Origin: Campylobacter gastrosuis
GTDB lineage: Bacteria; Campylobacterota; Campylobacteria; Campylobacterales; Campylobacteraceae
Length of the DNA stretch: 64,000 nucleotides
Assembly: GCF_030249845.1 (NCBI RefSeq)
Contig: NZ_JANURM010000007.1
Coordinates: 1-64,000, forward strand
Direction: 5' to 3'
Shown: piece by piece, positions 26,369 to 35,145 of the stretch
How the letters are laid out: each line of letters begins with the position of its first letter
Position numbering within the stretch: the stretch's first letter is position 1
Notes under the pieces: model-generated
Database searches by the model: none
Seen by the model: the letters and a program-made list of their open reading frames with translations, nothing else
Told to the model about the DNA's origin: nothing
Made by a program: the position numbers and the translations under genes

Positions 26369-27649
26369 TTATCCTTTTAGTAGCTCTAAAACTACGTTTT
26401 TATCGCTAAATGGGTGTTTTACGCCGTTAATTTCTTGATAATCCTCATCGCCCTTGCCTAAAATCACAAGTGCTTCGTTTGGTCTTAAATTATTAAGCCC
26501 AAGCCTGATAGCTTCGTATCTGTCGCTATTTACGATGACATTTTCTTTACTCATACCGCTTAAAATTTCAGCGATGATTTCATCTGGATTTTCGCTTCTT
26601 GGATTATCGCTTGTTACCACGCAAAGTCTTGCATATTTTTGTGCGATAGCCCCCATTTTTGGGCGTTTGGTGCGGTCCCTATCTCCACCAGCCCCAAAAA
26701 CCACGACTAGGCTAAGGTGCCTAAGTGCGTTTAAAATTTTTAAAATCCCGTCTGGCGTGTGAGCAAAATCAACGATGACAAGCGGGTCTTTACTAACCAC
26801 CTCAACCCTGCCGCTAACTCCGCTAAAATTTGCAATGGCGACTGAAATTTCATCTAATTTTTTATCGCTTAACGCCAAAATCACGCCAACTGCCGCCATT
26901 AAATTATAAAGGTTAAACTCGCCTTGCAGGTTTGATTTTAGCTCAAATTCACCTTTTTGTGTCTTTAAAATAGCGTGGATTGCATTTGTAAAATCAACGT
27001 TTTTTGCCGTTATATCAGCCTGTTTTTTTAACGAATAAGTTATGCTATTTTTTGTATTAAATTTTACAAATTCATCGTCAATATTTATAATTTTTACACT
27101 CTCGTCTGCTAAAAAGCTATTTTTTACCCTTGCGTATTCGTCCATTGTTTTGTGATAATCAAGATGATCTTGGCTTAAATTTGTAAAAATTTTAGCGGCA
27201 AATTTTAAGCCCTGAATGCGGTTTTGAGCGATTGCGTGAGAGCTTATCTCCATAACGAAAAATTCGCACTTTTGGCGTGTAGCTAGGCTTAAATATTCTA
27301 GCGTTTTTAAAATCGGGCTTGTTGTAAGCGACTTTTCATCAACCCTTTTGCCGTTTATAAACGCCCCTCTTGTGCCACAAAGTCCGCACGAAAAGCCTAA
27401 ATTTAAAAGCGTTTGATAGATTAAAGCAGCAGTCGTGGTCTTGCCATTTGTGCCGGTTATGCCGATGATTTTTATGCCCTCATCAATGGCTAAAATTTTC
27501 TTACACTCATCTACGTTTATGATTTTTGCTCCGTTTTTTAGGGCGTCATCGCTAAATTTTTCATTTGCAAAGATCTTTAAAAAGTAGCAGTTTTTTTCGC
27601 ACTCGTTTGAATTATCGGTTATGAAATTTTCATCAATGTAAATTCGCAT
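26369..27649 (-). CDS. murE: UDP-N-acetylmuramoyl-tripeptide synthetase MurE
   Basis: Adds the third residue (meso-diaminopimelate) to UDP-MurNAc-dipeptide in peptidoglycan synthesis. The 426-residue protein has the ATP loop GITGTNGKTT (Lys70), the middle domain EISSHAIAQNRI and SQDHLDYH, and the C-terminal DNPRSENP, which marks diaminopimelate specificity. It is shorter than E. coli MurE (495) because the N-terminal domain is reduced, as in other epsilon bacteria. It overlaps the TPR-like gene upstream by 17 bases. Confidence 0.96.
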   Translation of the reverse strand: MRIYIDENFITDNSNECEKNCYFLKIFANEKFSDDALKNGAKIINVDECKKILAIDEGIKIIGITGTNGKTTTAALIYQTLLNLGFSCGLCGTRGAFINGKRVDEKSLTTSPILKTLEYLSLATRQKCEFFVMEISSHAIAQNRIQGLKFAAKIFTNLSQDHLDYHKTMDEYARVKNSFLADESVKIINIDDEFVKFNTKNSITYSLKKQADITAKNVDFTNAIHAILKTQKGEFELKSNLQGEFNLYNLMAAVGVILALSDKKLDEISVAIANFSGVSGRVEVVSKDPLVIVDFAHTPDGILKILNALRHLSLVVVFGAGGDRDRTKRPKMGAIAQKYARLCVVTSDNPRSENPDEIIAEILSGMSKENVIVNSDRYEAIRLGLNNLRPNEALVILGKGDEDYQEINGVKHPFSDKNVVLELLKG

Positions 27650-28190
27650 TTTTACCCTTTTTAACCCTTTTCTTTTTTAGCTCATCAAATAGCCTTGCTA
27701 TTCGCTCATCTCCGCTAAACATCGTGGCTGCGCTTTCAAGATAGCTCATACTAATATCTAAAAAATCGTGTTTTATTAGGTTTGAGATGAAGTCTAGAAA
27801 GTCATCTTTATTTGAAATCATCACCTTTGTTGAAAACATAATATTTTCAAAAACGCTCTTAAAATCGCCCTGTTTTACGGCGTTTAAGAAGTCATCGTAG
27901 GTTATTGCATCTTGTTCTTCAATGGCTTCGTTTTTAAAGTGCTTGTTTTGTAAAAGTGCCAAAAGCTGGGTAAGTCCGTCATCTTTTATCCCAGCCTTTT
28001 GCTTTGCATAAAACATCTCAAAAAGCACGTTTGCCTCATCAGGCGAGGTCTTAGCAAATACGCAAAGCTCAATGTAGGTAAGCAAATCATTATCGTTTTT
28101 TAGCTCGTAAGCCAGTGAAAAATACTTTAAAGCCTCGTCATAGTTTGCTTTTTTGAAATTTTTAATGGCTATTTTTTTATAATCAAGCAA
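27633..28190 (-). CDS. Hypothetical TPR-like helical protein next to murE
   Basis: A 185-residue soluble, acidic and helical protein. The N-terminal part (NFKKANYDEALKYFSLAYELKND, about 11-33) reads like a tetratricopeptide repeat, a protein-protein interaction fold; the rest is helical without a recognised domain. No signal peptide. It overlaps both neighbours: the nfu gene by 8 bases and murE by 17. The nfu-TPR-murE order is shared with C. jejuni as I recall, so it is conserved. Function unknown. Confidence 0.65.
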   Translation of the reverse strand: MLDYKKIAIKNFKKANYDEALKYFSLAYELKNDNDLLTYIELCVFAKTSPDEANVLFEMFYAKQKAGIKDDGLTQLLALLQNKHFKNEAIEEQDAITYDDFLNAVKQGDFKSVFENIMFSTKVMISNKDDFLDFISNLIKHDFLDISMSYLESAATMFSGDERIARLFDELKKKRVKKGKNANLH

Positions 28191-28452
28191 AGGCGACCTC
28201 TTGTCCTTGTGGGACGTTTATGACTTCAAGCTCTGGGTGAATATCAAGGCGAAGTTGGCGTTCAACGCCGTATTTTAGGGTCGTTCCACTAGCAGCACAG
28301 CCGTGGCAGTGCCCAGTTAAACGCACATAAATTTTGCCGTCTTTAATACCGAGCAGATCAAGTCCGCCTCCGTCGTTTTTAAGCATTGGCATTACCTTTT
28401 CTAGGCTCTTTTGCACTGGTTTTAAAAGCTCATCATCGCTAAATGGTATCAT
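28183..28452 (-). CDS. NifU C-terminal-type iron-sulphur scaffold protein
   Basis: An 89-residue Nfu-domain protein that carries and transfers iron-sulphur clusters. It has the two-cysteine motif CHGC (Cys49, Cys52) in GHCHGCAASGTTLKYGVERQL, preceded by the family MLKNDGGGLDLLGI. Nfu proteins dimerise around a 4Fe-4S cluster held by these cysteines. It is the upstream gene of a run continuing to murE, panD and rnhB. Confidence 0.92.
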   Translation of the reverse strand: MIPFSDDELLKPVQKSLEKVMPMLKNDGGGLDLLGIKDGKIYVRLTGHCHGCAASGTTLKYGVERQLRLDIHPELEVINVPQGQEVAFA

Positions 28453-28480
28453 TTTTGTCCTTTTTTTGCGTTATTATACA

Positions 28481-29278
28481 TTATTTTGTTGCTAAATATA
28501 GTGGCATTACCTTTTTTGCAATCTCTTTTAAGTCCTTAATCCTGCTCTCATTTGATGGGTGAGTGCTTAAAATTTCAGGCGTAGATGAGCTGCCGATTTT
28601 ACTCATCTTTTGCCACACGACAACGGCATCATTTGGGTTATACCCAGCTCTTGCCATTAGCTCGGTGCCGATGTGATCGGCCTCTGTTTCGTGTGAGCGT
28701 GAAAATGGCAGCGAGATCGTGTAGTGAGTGGCAAGATTTAGTAAATTTGTAGCACCGCTATCAAGCCCAGCAGCTTGTGAAACGGCAAAAATTCCTATAT
28801 TTTTTAGCTGGTCAGAGCTGGCTTGTTCTCTGCTATGCTCCCTTAGGGCGTGGGCTATCTCGTGTCCAATTATAGCGGCTAGCTCGCTGTCTGTTAAATT
28901 TAGGCGGTTTATAATGCCAGTATAAACTACGATTTTACCGCCTGGCATACACCAAGCATTTAGGGTGTCCTCTTCAATTACATTTACCTGCCAGTCCCAT
29001 TTTAAGGCGTCTTGCCTAAATGTGCCAACCTGAGCGATTAAGCGTTTTGCTATATTTTGCACACGTTTTGTAAGGGCTGGATTTGTATTTAATGCGCCCT
29101 TATTTCTAGCTGATTTTAGCGTATCAACATACGCCTTTGCAGCGCTTTCATTCATCGTGCTAGCTGAAACAAGCATAATCTGGCGACTATTTGCCCCTAC
29201 AAGTCCGCCCTGCGTGGTGCTTGAATAGCAACCAACAAAAAGCAAAAATGCAAAAACTGCAACTAAAATTTTACGCAT
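28481..29278 (-). CDS. M48-family zinc metallopeptidase, lipoprotein
   Basis: A 265-residue periplasmic peptidase. A lipoprotein signal ends at LFVGC (Cys17). The zinc motif HEIAH (His139, Glu140, His143) is followed by LPFSRSHETEADHIG, whose Glu is the third ligand. This is the LoiP/YcaL/BepA-like M48 subgroup, which degrades misfolded outer membrane proteins. It has a leader of its own and is divergent from the DUF411 gene with a shared AT-rich control region (29279-29376). Confidence 0.88.
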   Translation of the reverse strand: MRKILVAVFAFLLFVGCYSSTTQGGLVGANSRQIMLVSASTMNESAAKAYVDTLKSARNKGALNTNPALTKRVQNIAKRLIAQVGTFRQDALKWDWQVNVIEEDTLNAWCMPGGKIVVYTGIINRLNLTDSELAAIIGHEIAHALREHSREQASSDQLKNIGIFAVSQAAGLDSGATNLLNLATHYTISLPFSRSHETEADHIGTELMARAGYNPNDAVVVWQKMSKIGSSSTPEILSTHPSNESRIKDLKEIAKKVMPLYLATK

Positions 29279-29376
29279 AAATAACCTTTTTTGAAAATTT
29301 TTTGCATAATTTTAGTATATTAAAACTAAATTTAAAAGCCTTTTGTATGATTTAGCAAATTTTTTAAGGAGAAACG

Positions 29377-29820
29377 ATGAGAAAAACTGCTCTTTTGGCG
29401 TTTTTAGTGGCTGGTGCGTTTGCGTCTAATACGATAAATATGTATAAGTCGCCAACTTGTGGGTGTTGCTCTAAATGGGGCGAGGCAATGGAGAAAAGCG
29501 GATTTAAGGTAAATTCTCACCTTGAAAACGATGTGGTGGCTGTGAAAAATCGCTTTAATGTCCCGCTTGAACTTTCAAGTTGCCATACGGCTGTTATTGA
29601 CGGCTACGTGATAGAAGGGCACGTCCCAGCCGATGAAGTCAAGCGACTTTTGGAGCTAAAACCTGAGGGTGTTGTTGGCATTAGCACGCCCGGTATGCCA
29701 CTACACAGCCCGGGTATGGAGCAAGGCGACACGCCAGATATGTATGATGTAGTGCTGTTTAAAAAGGACGGCTCACGTGAAATTTTTGCCACCTATGTAG
29801 GCAGCAAAAAGATAAAATAA
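29377..29820 (+). CDS. DUF411 periplasmic metal-binding protein
   Basis: A 147-residue exported protein: signal peptide 1-16 (cleavage near AFA-SN), then the DUF411 core with SPTCGCCSKW (Cys28, Cys30, Cys31), ELSSCHTAVIDGYVIEGHVPADEVKRLL, and a C-terminal GIS-TPGMPLHSPGMEQGDTPDMYDVVLF rich in Met and His. DUF411 proteins are usually associated with copper handling. No other copper genes are adjacent here. A strong terminator follows. Confidence 0.85.
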   Translation: MRKTALLAFLVAGAFASNTINMYKSPTCGCCSKWGEAMEKSGFKVNSHLENDVVAVKNRFNVPLELSSCHTAVIDGYVIEGHVPADEVKRLLELKPEGVVGISTPGMPLHSPGMEQGDTPDMYDVVLFKKDGSREIFATYVGSKKIK

Positions 29821-29823
29821 TCT

Positions 29824-29852
29824 AAAATGCGTTTGAATTTCAAACGCATTTT
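29824..29852. terminator. Two-way terminator between the DUF411 gene and fldA
   Basis: A 13-bp perfect stem (AAAATGCGTTTGA / TCAAACGCATTTT) with a three-base loop lies between two convergent genes and has T runs on both sides, so it can serve both. Confidence 0.85.
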
Positions 29853-30344
29853 TTAAGCAAAATTTGGCTTAATACTCTCTATCCAGGCACTCACTCTTGC
29901 TTCTGTTTTATCGCTTTCATTCTCGGCATCTATGGCTAGACCTACGAATTTTGCGTCCCTAACTGCGTCAGAGCCGTCAAATGTATAACCCTCGGTGCTA
30001 ACGCTACCAACGACATTTGCCCCAGCCTTAACGACCTCATCGTAAAGCTTTGCCATACCATTACAAAATTCATCAGAGTAGCTTTGACTATCGCCAAGTC
30101 CAAAAAGTGCTACGACCTTGCCGTTTAATTCAAGCCCAGAAAAATCAAAGGCATCCCAGTCATCTTGCAAGTCGCCGCTGCCCCAAGTAGATGTGCCAAG
30201 TATCAGCTTGTCAAAGCCGTTAATTGTCTTTGCGTCAGTATCAGCGATGTTTAAAACTTCGCTTTTTACGCCTAGTTTTTGCGAGATTAAATTCGCAACT
30301 TCTTCTGTGTTACCCATACTGCTACCATAGATAATGGCTATCAT
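29853..30344 (-). CDS. fldA: Flavodoxin
   Basis: A 163-residue FMN protein that carries electrons, in this group chiefly from pyruvate:flavodoxin oxidoreductase. The FMN phosphate loop GSSMGNTEEVA is at residues 8-18; TSTWGSGDLQDDWD and FGLGDSQSYSDEFC are the other FMN loops. The start is the ATG at 30344, with an AAGGAT ribosome site, although the frame is open further upstream (to 30431) with no family similarity. It follows the two genes upstream on the same strand and ends at a two-way terminator. A por gene lies close by (31585-35145). Confidence 0.96.
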   Translation of the reverse strand: MIAIIYGSSMGNTEEVANLISQKLGVKSEVLNIADTDAKTINGFDKLILGTSTWGSGDLQDDWDAFDFSGLELNGKVVALFGLGDSQSYSDEFCNGMAKLYDEVVKAGANVVGSVSTEGYTFDGSDAVRDAKFVGLAIDAENESDKTEARVSAWIESIKPNFA

Positions 30345-30354
30345 TTTTATCCTT

Positions 30355-31071
30355 TTAAAAAATTTTATTGCTAATTGTATAAGGCACGAGTTTGATTTGG
30401 TGATTTTCACACTCACAATGCCTAACCTCAATATGTCGTTTAAATGCGTTATTTCGGGGCATTACGACATAAACACGCTCAAATTTATCCTCCTTTAAAG
30501 CACGAATTGCCGTGCTAATTTCATCTCTAATCACCCCTGCTTCATCAATGCAAAAATCTCTAAAACTAGGGATAACACAGAGCAAATTTCTGCCATTTTG
30601 CGAAATTCTAATCATATTATTTAATATTGATATATCCTTATCAATATTTTTATGCGATATTTTATCATAAACAAACTGAGAAAACATAAAATTTGCATCA
30701 AAAAACAGCTCAAAATTCCCATTAAAAAAGAGCATTTTTATCAGTTTTGCCACTGGATATTTTGGCTCTTTTGCAATAAATTTTGATATGTTTTTGTAAT
30801 TTTTGCTTTTGTAAGCAAAGATGATTTGATTTGAAATGGCACAAAATTTCACACATTTTTTGCCACTTTTAAACCTTAATAAATCATCAATTCTAGCTGT
30901 AAAAGCACCCTTTATGCTTCTAAATTTTGCGTATGAAAGCGGGATTTTTAGGGGCTTATCAACGCAAGAGTTATAAAGCGTTAAAAAGGTGCTTATTCGT
31001 GAAAAACTATCAAGATTTGAAAAAATACTTGGAGTTATTTCGCCAATATCTAATAAGTGTCCAAAGCTCAT
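30355..31071 (-). CDS. Conserved hypothetical protein of the flavodoxin operon
   Basis: A 238-residue soluble, basic protein with four cysteines scattered (no obvious cluster motif), no signal peptide and no membrane helix. I do not recognise a domain. It lies directly after the DUF2325 gene (adjacent bases) and 10 bases before fldA, so the three genes are one operon; the same trio occurs in C. jejuni as I recall. An accessory role in flavodoxin or iron-dependent metabolism is an inference from position only. Confidence 0.6.
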   Translation of the reverse strand: MSFGHLLDIGEITPSIFSNLDSFSRISTFLTLYNSCVDKPLKIPLSYAKFRSIKGAFTARIDDLLRFKSGKKCVKFCAISNQIIFAYKSKNYKNISKFIAKEPKYPVAKLIKMLFFNGNFELFFDANFMFSQFVYDKISHKNIDKDISILNNMIRISQNGRNLLCVIPSFRDFCIDEAGVIRDEISTAIRALKEDKFERVYVVMPRNNAFKRHIEVRHCECENHQIKLVPYTISNKIF

Positions 31072-31389
31072 CTAGCACTCTTTTTTGCATCCAAAATCCT
31101 TGTTTAGCCCAAAGACCTTGCAGTATTCACAAAAGACGCAACTAACGCTTCTTTTAGCACAAACGATTGGGATATTTCGCTTTTTTGCCTGTGTCTTTAT
31201 TGTTTTCATTGTGTTATGATTTAAGAAACTTGTAAGCATAACAACGCAATCTGTATCTTGTGGGATTGGCTTACGATTTACCCTGTTTTCGTTTCTAGCG
31301 TCCCAGTGTTCTACTCTTTTTGCTCCTAGGTCTTGTAAGACCGCTTTGATTGGAGTTATCTCGTCTGCACCTATGACTAAAACTGACAT
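31072..31389 (-). CDS. DUF2325-family protein
   Basis: A 105-residue protein of the DUF2325 family: N-terminal Rossmann-like strand VLVIGADEITPIKAVLQDLGA, then DCVVMLTSFLNHNTMKTIKTQAKKRNIPIV. The C-terminus is rich in Cys: CVFCEYC and FGCKKEC, possibly a metal site. Function unknown. It is the first gene of the operon leading to fldA and has a Fur-like box and -10 box upstream. Confidence 0.75.
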   Translation of the reverse strand: MSVLVIGADEITPIKAVLQDLGAKRVEHWDARNENRVNRKPIPQDTDCVVMLTSFLNHNTMKTIKTQAKKRNIPIVCAKRSVSCVFCEYCKVFGLNKDFGCKKEC

Positions 31390-31420
31390 TGTTAATCCTT
31401 TTTGTATTTTGATATTTGTT

Positions 31421-31474
31421 ATTATAAATTAAAGTAGCTAAAATAAAACTTAGTTATGATAACAAATATCATAA
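31421..31474 (-). promoter_or_regulatory. Promoter of the DUF2325-fldA operon with a Fur-like palindrome
   Basis: A perfect TATAAT (31426-31421) precedes the DUF2325 ATG by 31 bases. About 28 bases further upstream is a 21-bp near-palindrome (31454-31474) reading TTATGATATTTGTTATCATAA on the minus strand, close to Fur boxes (TGATAATTATTATCA core, 13 of 15 matches by eye). Its place upstream of the -10 box would fit repression through the -35 region or activation. Confidence 0.55.
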
Positions 31475-31560
31475 AAAAGTGAAAATTTATAGCTATTTTT
31501 GATATTTATTATCTAAAATTTAAAAAGAATTTTCAAAAAATGGGATTAAAAAAAGAGAAG

Positions 31561-31582
31561 TTTGACCGCCGAAGCGGTCAAA
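31561..31582 (-). terminator. Terminator after por
   Basis: A 9-bp stem (TTTGACCGC / GCGGTCAAA) closed by TTCG on the minus strand, then CTTCTCTTTTTTT. A UUCG-type loop plus T run is a strong rho-independent terminator. Confidence 0.9.
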
Positions 31583-31584
31583 TA

Positions 31585-34500
31585 TTATTCTAGCTCGTCG
31601 CTAAAATCAGCAGTTGCTATACGTTTTAGCTGTCGCCATCTGCGTTTTGCGTCTGCTTTGTTGTGAGCGATTAGCTCATCAGCGTGAGCTGGATTTGCTT
31701 TTTTAAGAGCGTTGTAACGAACTTCGTTTAATAAAAATTCCTCGTATCTATCCCACTCTGGCTCTTTTGATGTGATTTTAACTGGATTTTTACCCTCTTT
31801 TAACAACGCTGGGTCGTAGGTGTAGGTTGGCCAGTAGCCACATTTTGTAGCAAGCTCAGCTTGGTCGCCTGAGTGAGCTAGACCGCCTTTTATGCCGTGA
31901 GCGATACAAGGTGAGTATGCAATAACGATACTTGGACCATCATATGCCTCTGCTGCTAACATTGCTTTGATTGTTGCAGCTTGTCCAGCGTTTGAATTTA
32001 CCTGAGCGACAAAGATATTGCCATAACTCATTGCGATATAGCCTAAATCTTTTTTCTGAACTGGCTTACCAGCGGCTGTAAATTGAGCGATTGAGCCTGT
32101 GCGAGATGATTTTGAGCTTTGACCGCCAGTGTTTGAATAAACCTCAGTATCAAGCACTAAAACATTGACATTTTCGCCACTTGCTAGGACGTGATCAAGT
32201 CCGCCGTAACCAATATCATATGCCCAGCCATCTCCACCGATAATCCATTGAGATTTTGCGTTGAAGTATTTTCTAAGCTCTAAAAGCTCTTTTGCACCTT
32301 CAAAATCCTGATTTTGTTTTAAAATTTCAGTTAATTTATCGGCAATTTGCATACCTGCGATTTTGTCATTTTTATGCTCTAACCAATCATTATAAAGTGC
32401 TGCAAGTGCGTTTGGAGCCTTATCTTTTGTGCGTAAAATGATATCTTCAATCCTATGGCGGATAGTTTCACTAGCCACTCTCATACCCATACCAAACTCG
32501 GCGTTGTCTTCAAATAGTGAGTTTGCCCACGCAATACCGCGTCCAGTGTCTTTTTTGGTATATGGTGTTGAAGGTGCTGAACCGCCGTAAATTGAGCTAC
32601 AACCAGTGGCGTTTGCAACTATCATATGATCGCCAAAAAGACGTGAAAGTAGCGTAATGTAAGGTGTCTCACCACAACCCGGGCAAGCGCCTGAGAATTC
32701 AAATAGTGGCTGTGCAAAGCCAACGCCAATTACATTATCCTTGCCAGTAACATCATCTTTGTAAGATACTTTTTTAAATAGATAATCAGCATTTACCTGC
32801 TCGCCCTTATCCATCTCTTCGCCAAGTGGCACCATCACGAGTGATTTTTCTTTACTTGGGCAGTTTTGTGCGCAAAGCTCACAGCCGGTGCAGTCAAGCG
32901 GGCTTACTTGAATTTTATATTTTAAGCCCTTATCTTTTGCGTTTTTGTTTTTAGCATCAAGCACGTGAGCTTTTACGCTCTCAGGTGCTGCTGCTAGCTC
33001 AGCGTCATCAATTAAGAATGGGCGAATAACTGCGTGTGGGCAGACAAAGGCACATTGGTTACATTGGATACAATTTTCTTCAATCCATTTTGGCACCATT
33101 ACGCCAACGCCACGCTTCTCATAAGCTGTCGTGCCAGCCTCAAAGTGACCATCTTCAAAGCCTAAAAATGCTGAAACTGGTAGACTATCGCCCTTAGCGG
33201 CGTTGATTGGTTTTACTACTTTTTCTACAAATTCACTGCCAACATAAGGACTTGTGCTATCTTTTTTCTCATCTGCTAAATTTGCCCAAGATGGATCAAC
33301 TGCTACCTTAACAAGACCGCTAGCACCGATATCAATGGCTTTGTAGTTCATATTTACGATAGCTTCGCCCTTTTTCTGATATGTTTTGTAAGCATACTCT
33401 TTCATATATTTTACAGCGTCATCAAATGGGATAATCTCGGCAAGTTTGAAGAATGCTGATTGCATAATTGTGTTTGTTCTATTGCCAAGTCCTATGTCGT
33501 GGGCTAGTTTTGTTGCGTTGATTATGTAGAAATTTACATTTTTTTGAGCCAAAATTCTCTTAACATTATTTGGAATTCTAGCTATTGTTTCATCAGCGTC
33601 CCAAATTGAGTTTAATAAAAATGTCCCGCCGTTTCTGATACCGCCGATAACATCGTAAATATCAAGGTAAGCAGCGACTGAACAAGCCACAAAATGCGGA
33701 GTTGAAACTAGATAGGTTGAGCGGATAGGCTTGTGTCCAAATCTTAAATGACTTCTTGTATAACCGCCTGATTTTTTGCTATCGTAGGCAAAATAAGCCT
33801 GTGCATAAAGCTCGGTTTTATCGCCGATGATTTTGATTGAGTTTTTATTAGCGCCGACCGTGCCGTCCGCACCAAGTCCGTAAAATAGGCACTCTTTGAC
33901 ATCTGGGTCGCTAAGAGAAATTTTCTCGCCGACTTCAAGTGAGTGAAATGTCACGTCATCAACGATACCAACGGTGAAGCCATTTTTAGGATTGTCTAGT
34001 TTTAGGTTATCAAACACAGCTATCATCTGTGCTGGATCAACATCTTTTGAGCTTAATCCATAGCGTCCGCCTACAATTACTGGGGCATTTTCGCGTCCGT
34101 AGAATGCGCCTTTTATATCAAGATATAGTGGCTCGCCAAGGCTGCCCGGCTCTTTTGTCCTATCAAGGACTGAAATTTTCTTAACTGATTTTGGCATTAC
34201 ATCAAATAGGTATTTAACGCTAAATGGGCGATATAAATGCACCTTAATTACGCCTACTTTTTCGCCTTTTGAGCGTAGATAATCAACTACCTCTTCAAGC
34301 AGCTGGGTAACAGAGCCCATAGCCACGATAACACGCTCAGCATCAGGGTCGCCGTAGTAGTTAAATGGCTTGTATTCTCTGCCAGTGATTTTTGAAATTT
34401 CTTTTAAATAATCAGCCACAATATCAGGCACTGCATCATAATATTTATTAACTAGCTCGCGAGTTTGAAAGTAAATATCATCATTTTGAGCTGTACCTCT

Positions 34501-35145
34501 TGTTTTTGGGCTCTCTGAGTTTATCGCCTCATCTCTAAATTTCGCAATCGCCTCTTTATCAACAAGTCTATCAAAATGAGCATAATCCATAAGCTCAACT
34601 TTTTGAATTTCGTGGCTTGTCCTAAATCCGTCAAAGAAGTGTAAAAACGGCACTCTGCCCTTAATCGCTGCAAGGTGAGCCACACCAGCAATATCCATAA
34701 CCTCTTGAACCGAGCCACTTGCTAGCATTGCAAAGCCAGTTTGGCGACAGGCGTAAATGTCTTGGTGGTCGCCAAAGATAGAGAGTGCTTGTGCCGCAAC
34801 CGCTCTTGCACTTACGTGAATTACGCCCGGCAGTAGCTGTCCAGCGATTTTATACATATTTGGAATTTTTAATAAAAGACCTTGTGAAGCCGTGTAAGTC
34901 GTGGTTAATGCGCCAGCTTGAAGTGAGCCGTGAACTACACCAGCAGCGCCAGCTTCGCTTTGCATTTCTACGATTTTTACAGGCATACCAAAGATGTTTT
35001 TCTTGCCCTGTGCTGCCCAAATATCGGTGTAATCAGCCATAGGTGAGCTTGGGGTTATCGGATAAATCCCAGCAACTTCGGTAAAGGCATAAGCAGCGTA
35101 TGCAGCTGCTTCGTTGCCGTCCATAGTTTTCATAACTTTTGTCAT
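31585..35145 (-). CDS. por: Pyruvate:flavodoxin oxidoreductase (single chain)
   Basis: Converts pyruvate and CoA to acetyl-CoA, CO2 and reduced flavodoxin, the entry to the citric acid cycle in Campylobacter. The 1186-residue protein begins MTKVMKTMDGNEAAAYAAYAF. An in-frame ATG ten codons earlier is unlikely because a good AAAGGA site precedes the chosen start. Domains in order: pyruvate-binding (with YPITPSSPM), domain II, a 2x[4Fe-4S] domain (CIQCNQCAFVCPH at about 690-703, CTGCELCAQNCP at about 745), and the TPP domain with a further cluster (CPGCGETPY; GGDGWAYDIGYGG at about 965). The length is normal. fldA, its likely acceptor, is 1.2 kb away. Confidence 0.96.
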   Translation of the reverse strand: MTKVMKTMDGNEAAAYAAYAFTEVAGIYPITPSSPMADYTDIWAAQGKKNIFGMPVKIVEMQSEAGAAGVVHGSLQAGALTTTYTASQGLLLKIPNMYKIAGQLLPGVIHVSARAVAAQALSIFGDHQDIYACRQTGFAMLASGSVQEVMDIAGVAHLAAIKGRVPFLHFFDGFRTSHEIQKVELMDYAHFDRLVDKEAIAKFRDEAINSESPKTRGTAQNDDIYFQTRELVNKYYDAVPDIVADYLKEISKITGREYKPFNYYGDPDAERVIVAMGSVTQLLEEVVDYLRSKGEKVGVIKVHLYRPFSVKYLFDVMPKSVKKISVLDRTKEPGSLGEPLYLDIKGAFYGRENAPVIVGGRYGLSSKDVDPAQMIAVFDNLKLDNPKNGFTVGIVDDVTFHSLEVGEKISLSDPDVKECLFYGLGADGTVGANKNSIKIIGDKTELYAQAYFAYDSKKSGGYTRSHLRFGHKPIRSTYLVSTPHFVACSVAAYLDIYDVIGGIRNGGTFLLNSIWDADETIARIPNNVKRILAQKNVNFYIINATKLAHDIGLGNRTNTIMQSAFFKLAEIIPFDDAVKYMKEYAYKTYQKKGEAIVNMNYKAIDIGASGLVKVAVDPSWANLADEKKDSTSPYVGSEFVEKVVKPINAAKGDSLPVSAFLGFEDGHFEAGTTAYEKRGVGVMVPKWIEENCIQCNQCAFVCPHAVIRPFLIDDAELAAAPESVKAHVLDAKNKNAKDKGLKYKIQVSPLDCTGCELCAQNCPSKEKSLVMVPLGEEMDKGEQVNADYLFKKVSYKDDVTGKDNVIGVGFAQPLFEFSGACPGCGETPYITLLSRLFGDHMIVANATGCSSIYGGSAPSTPYTKKDTGRGIAWANSLFEDNAEFGMGMRVASETIRHRIEDIILRTKDKAPNALAALYNDWLEHKNDKIAGMQIADKLTEILKQNQDFEGAKELLELRKYFNAKSQWIIGGDGWAYDIGYGGLDHVLASGENVNVLVLDTEVYSNTGGQSSKSSRTGSIAQFTAAGKPVQKKDLGYIAMSYGNIFVAQVNSNAGQAATIKAMLAAEAYDGPSIVIAYSPCIAHGIKGGLAHSGDQAELATKCGYWPTYTYDPALLKEGKNPVKITSKEPEWDRYEEFLLNEVRYNALKKANPAHADELIAHNKADAKRRWRQLKRIATADFSDELE

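Noticed and set aside
29853-30431. Flavodoxin start at 30431 (longer N-terminus)
   Set aside because: The family begins at the ATG at 30344, which has its own ribosome site; the extra 29 residues lie over the preceding gene's end and have no similarity.
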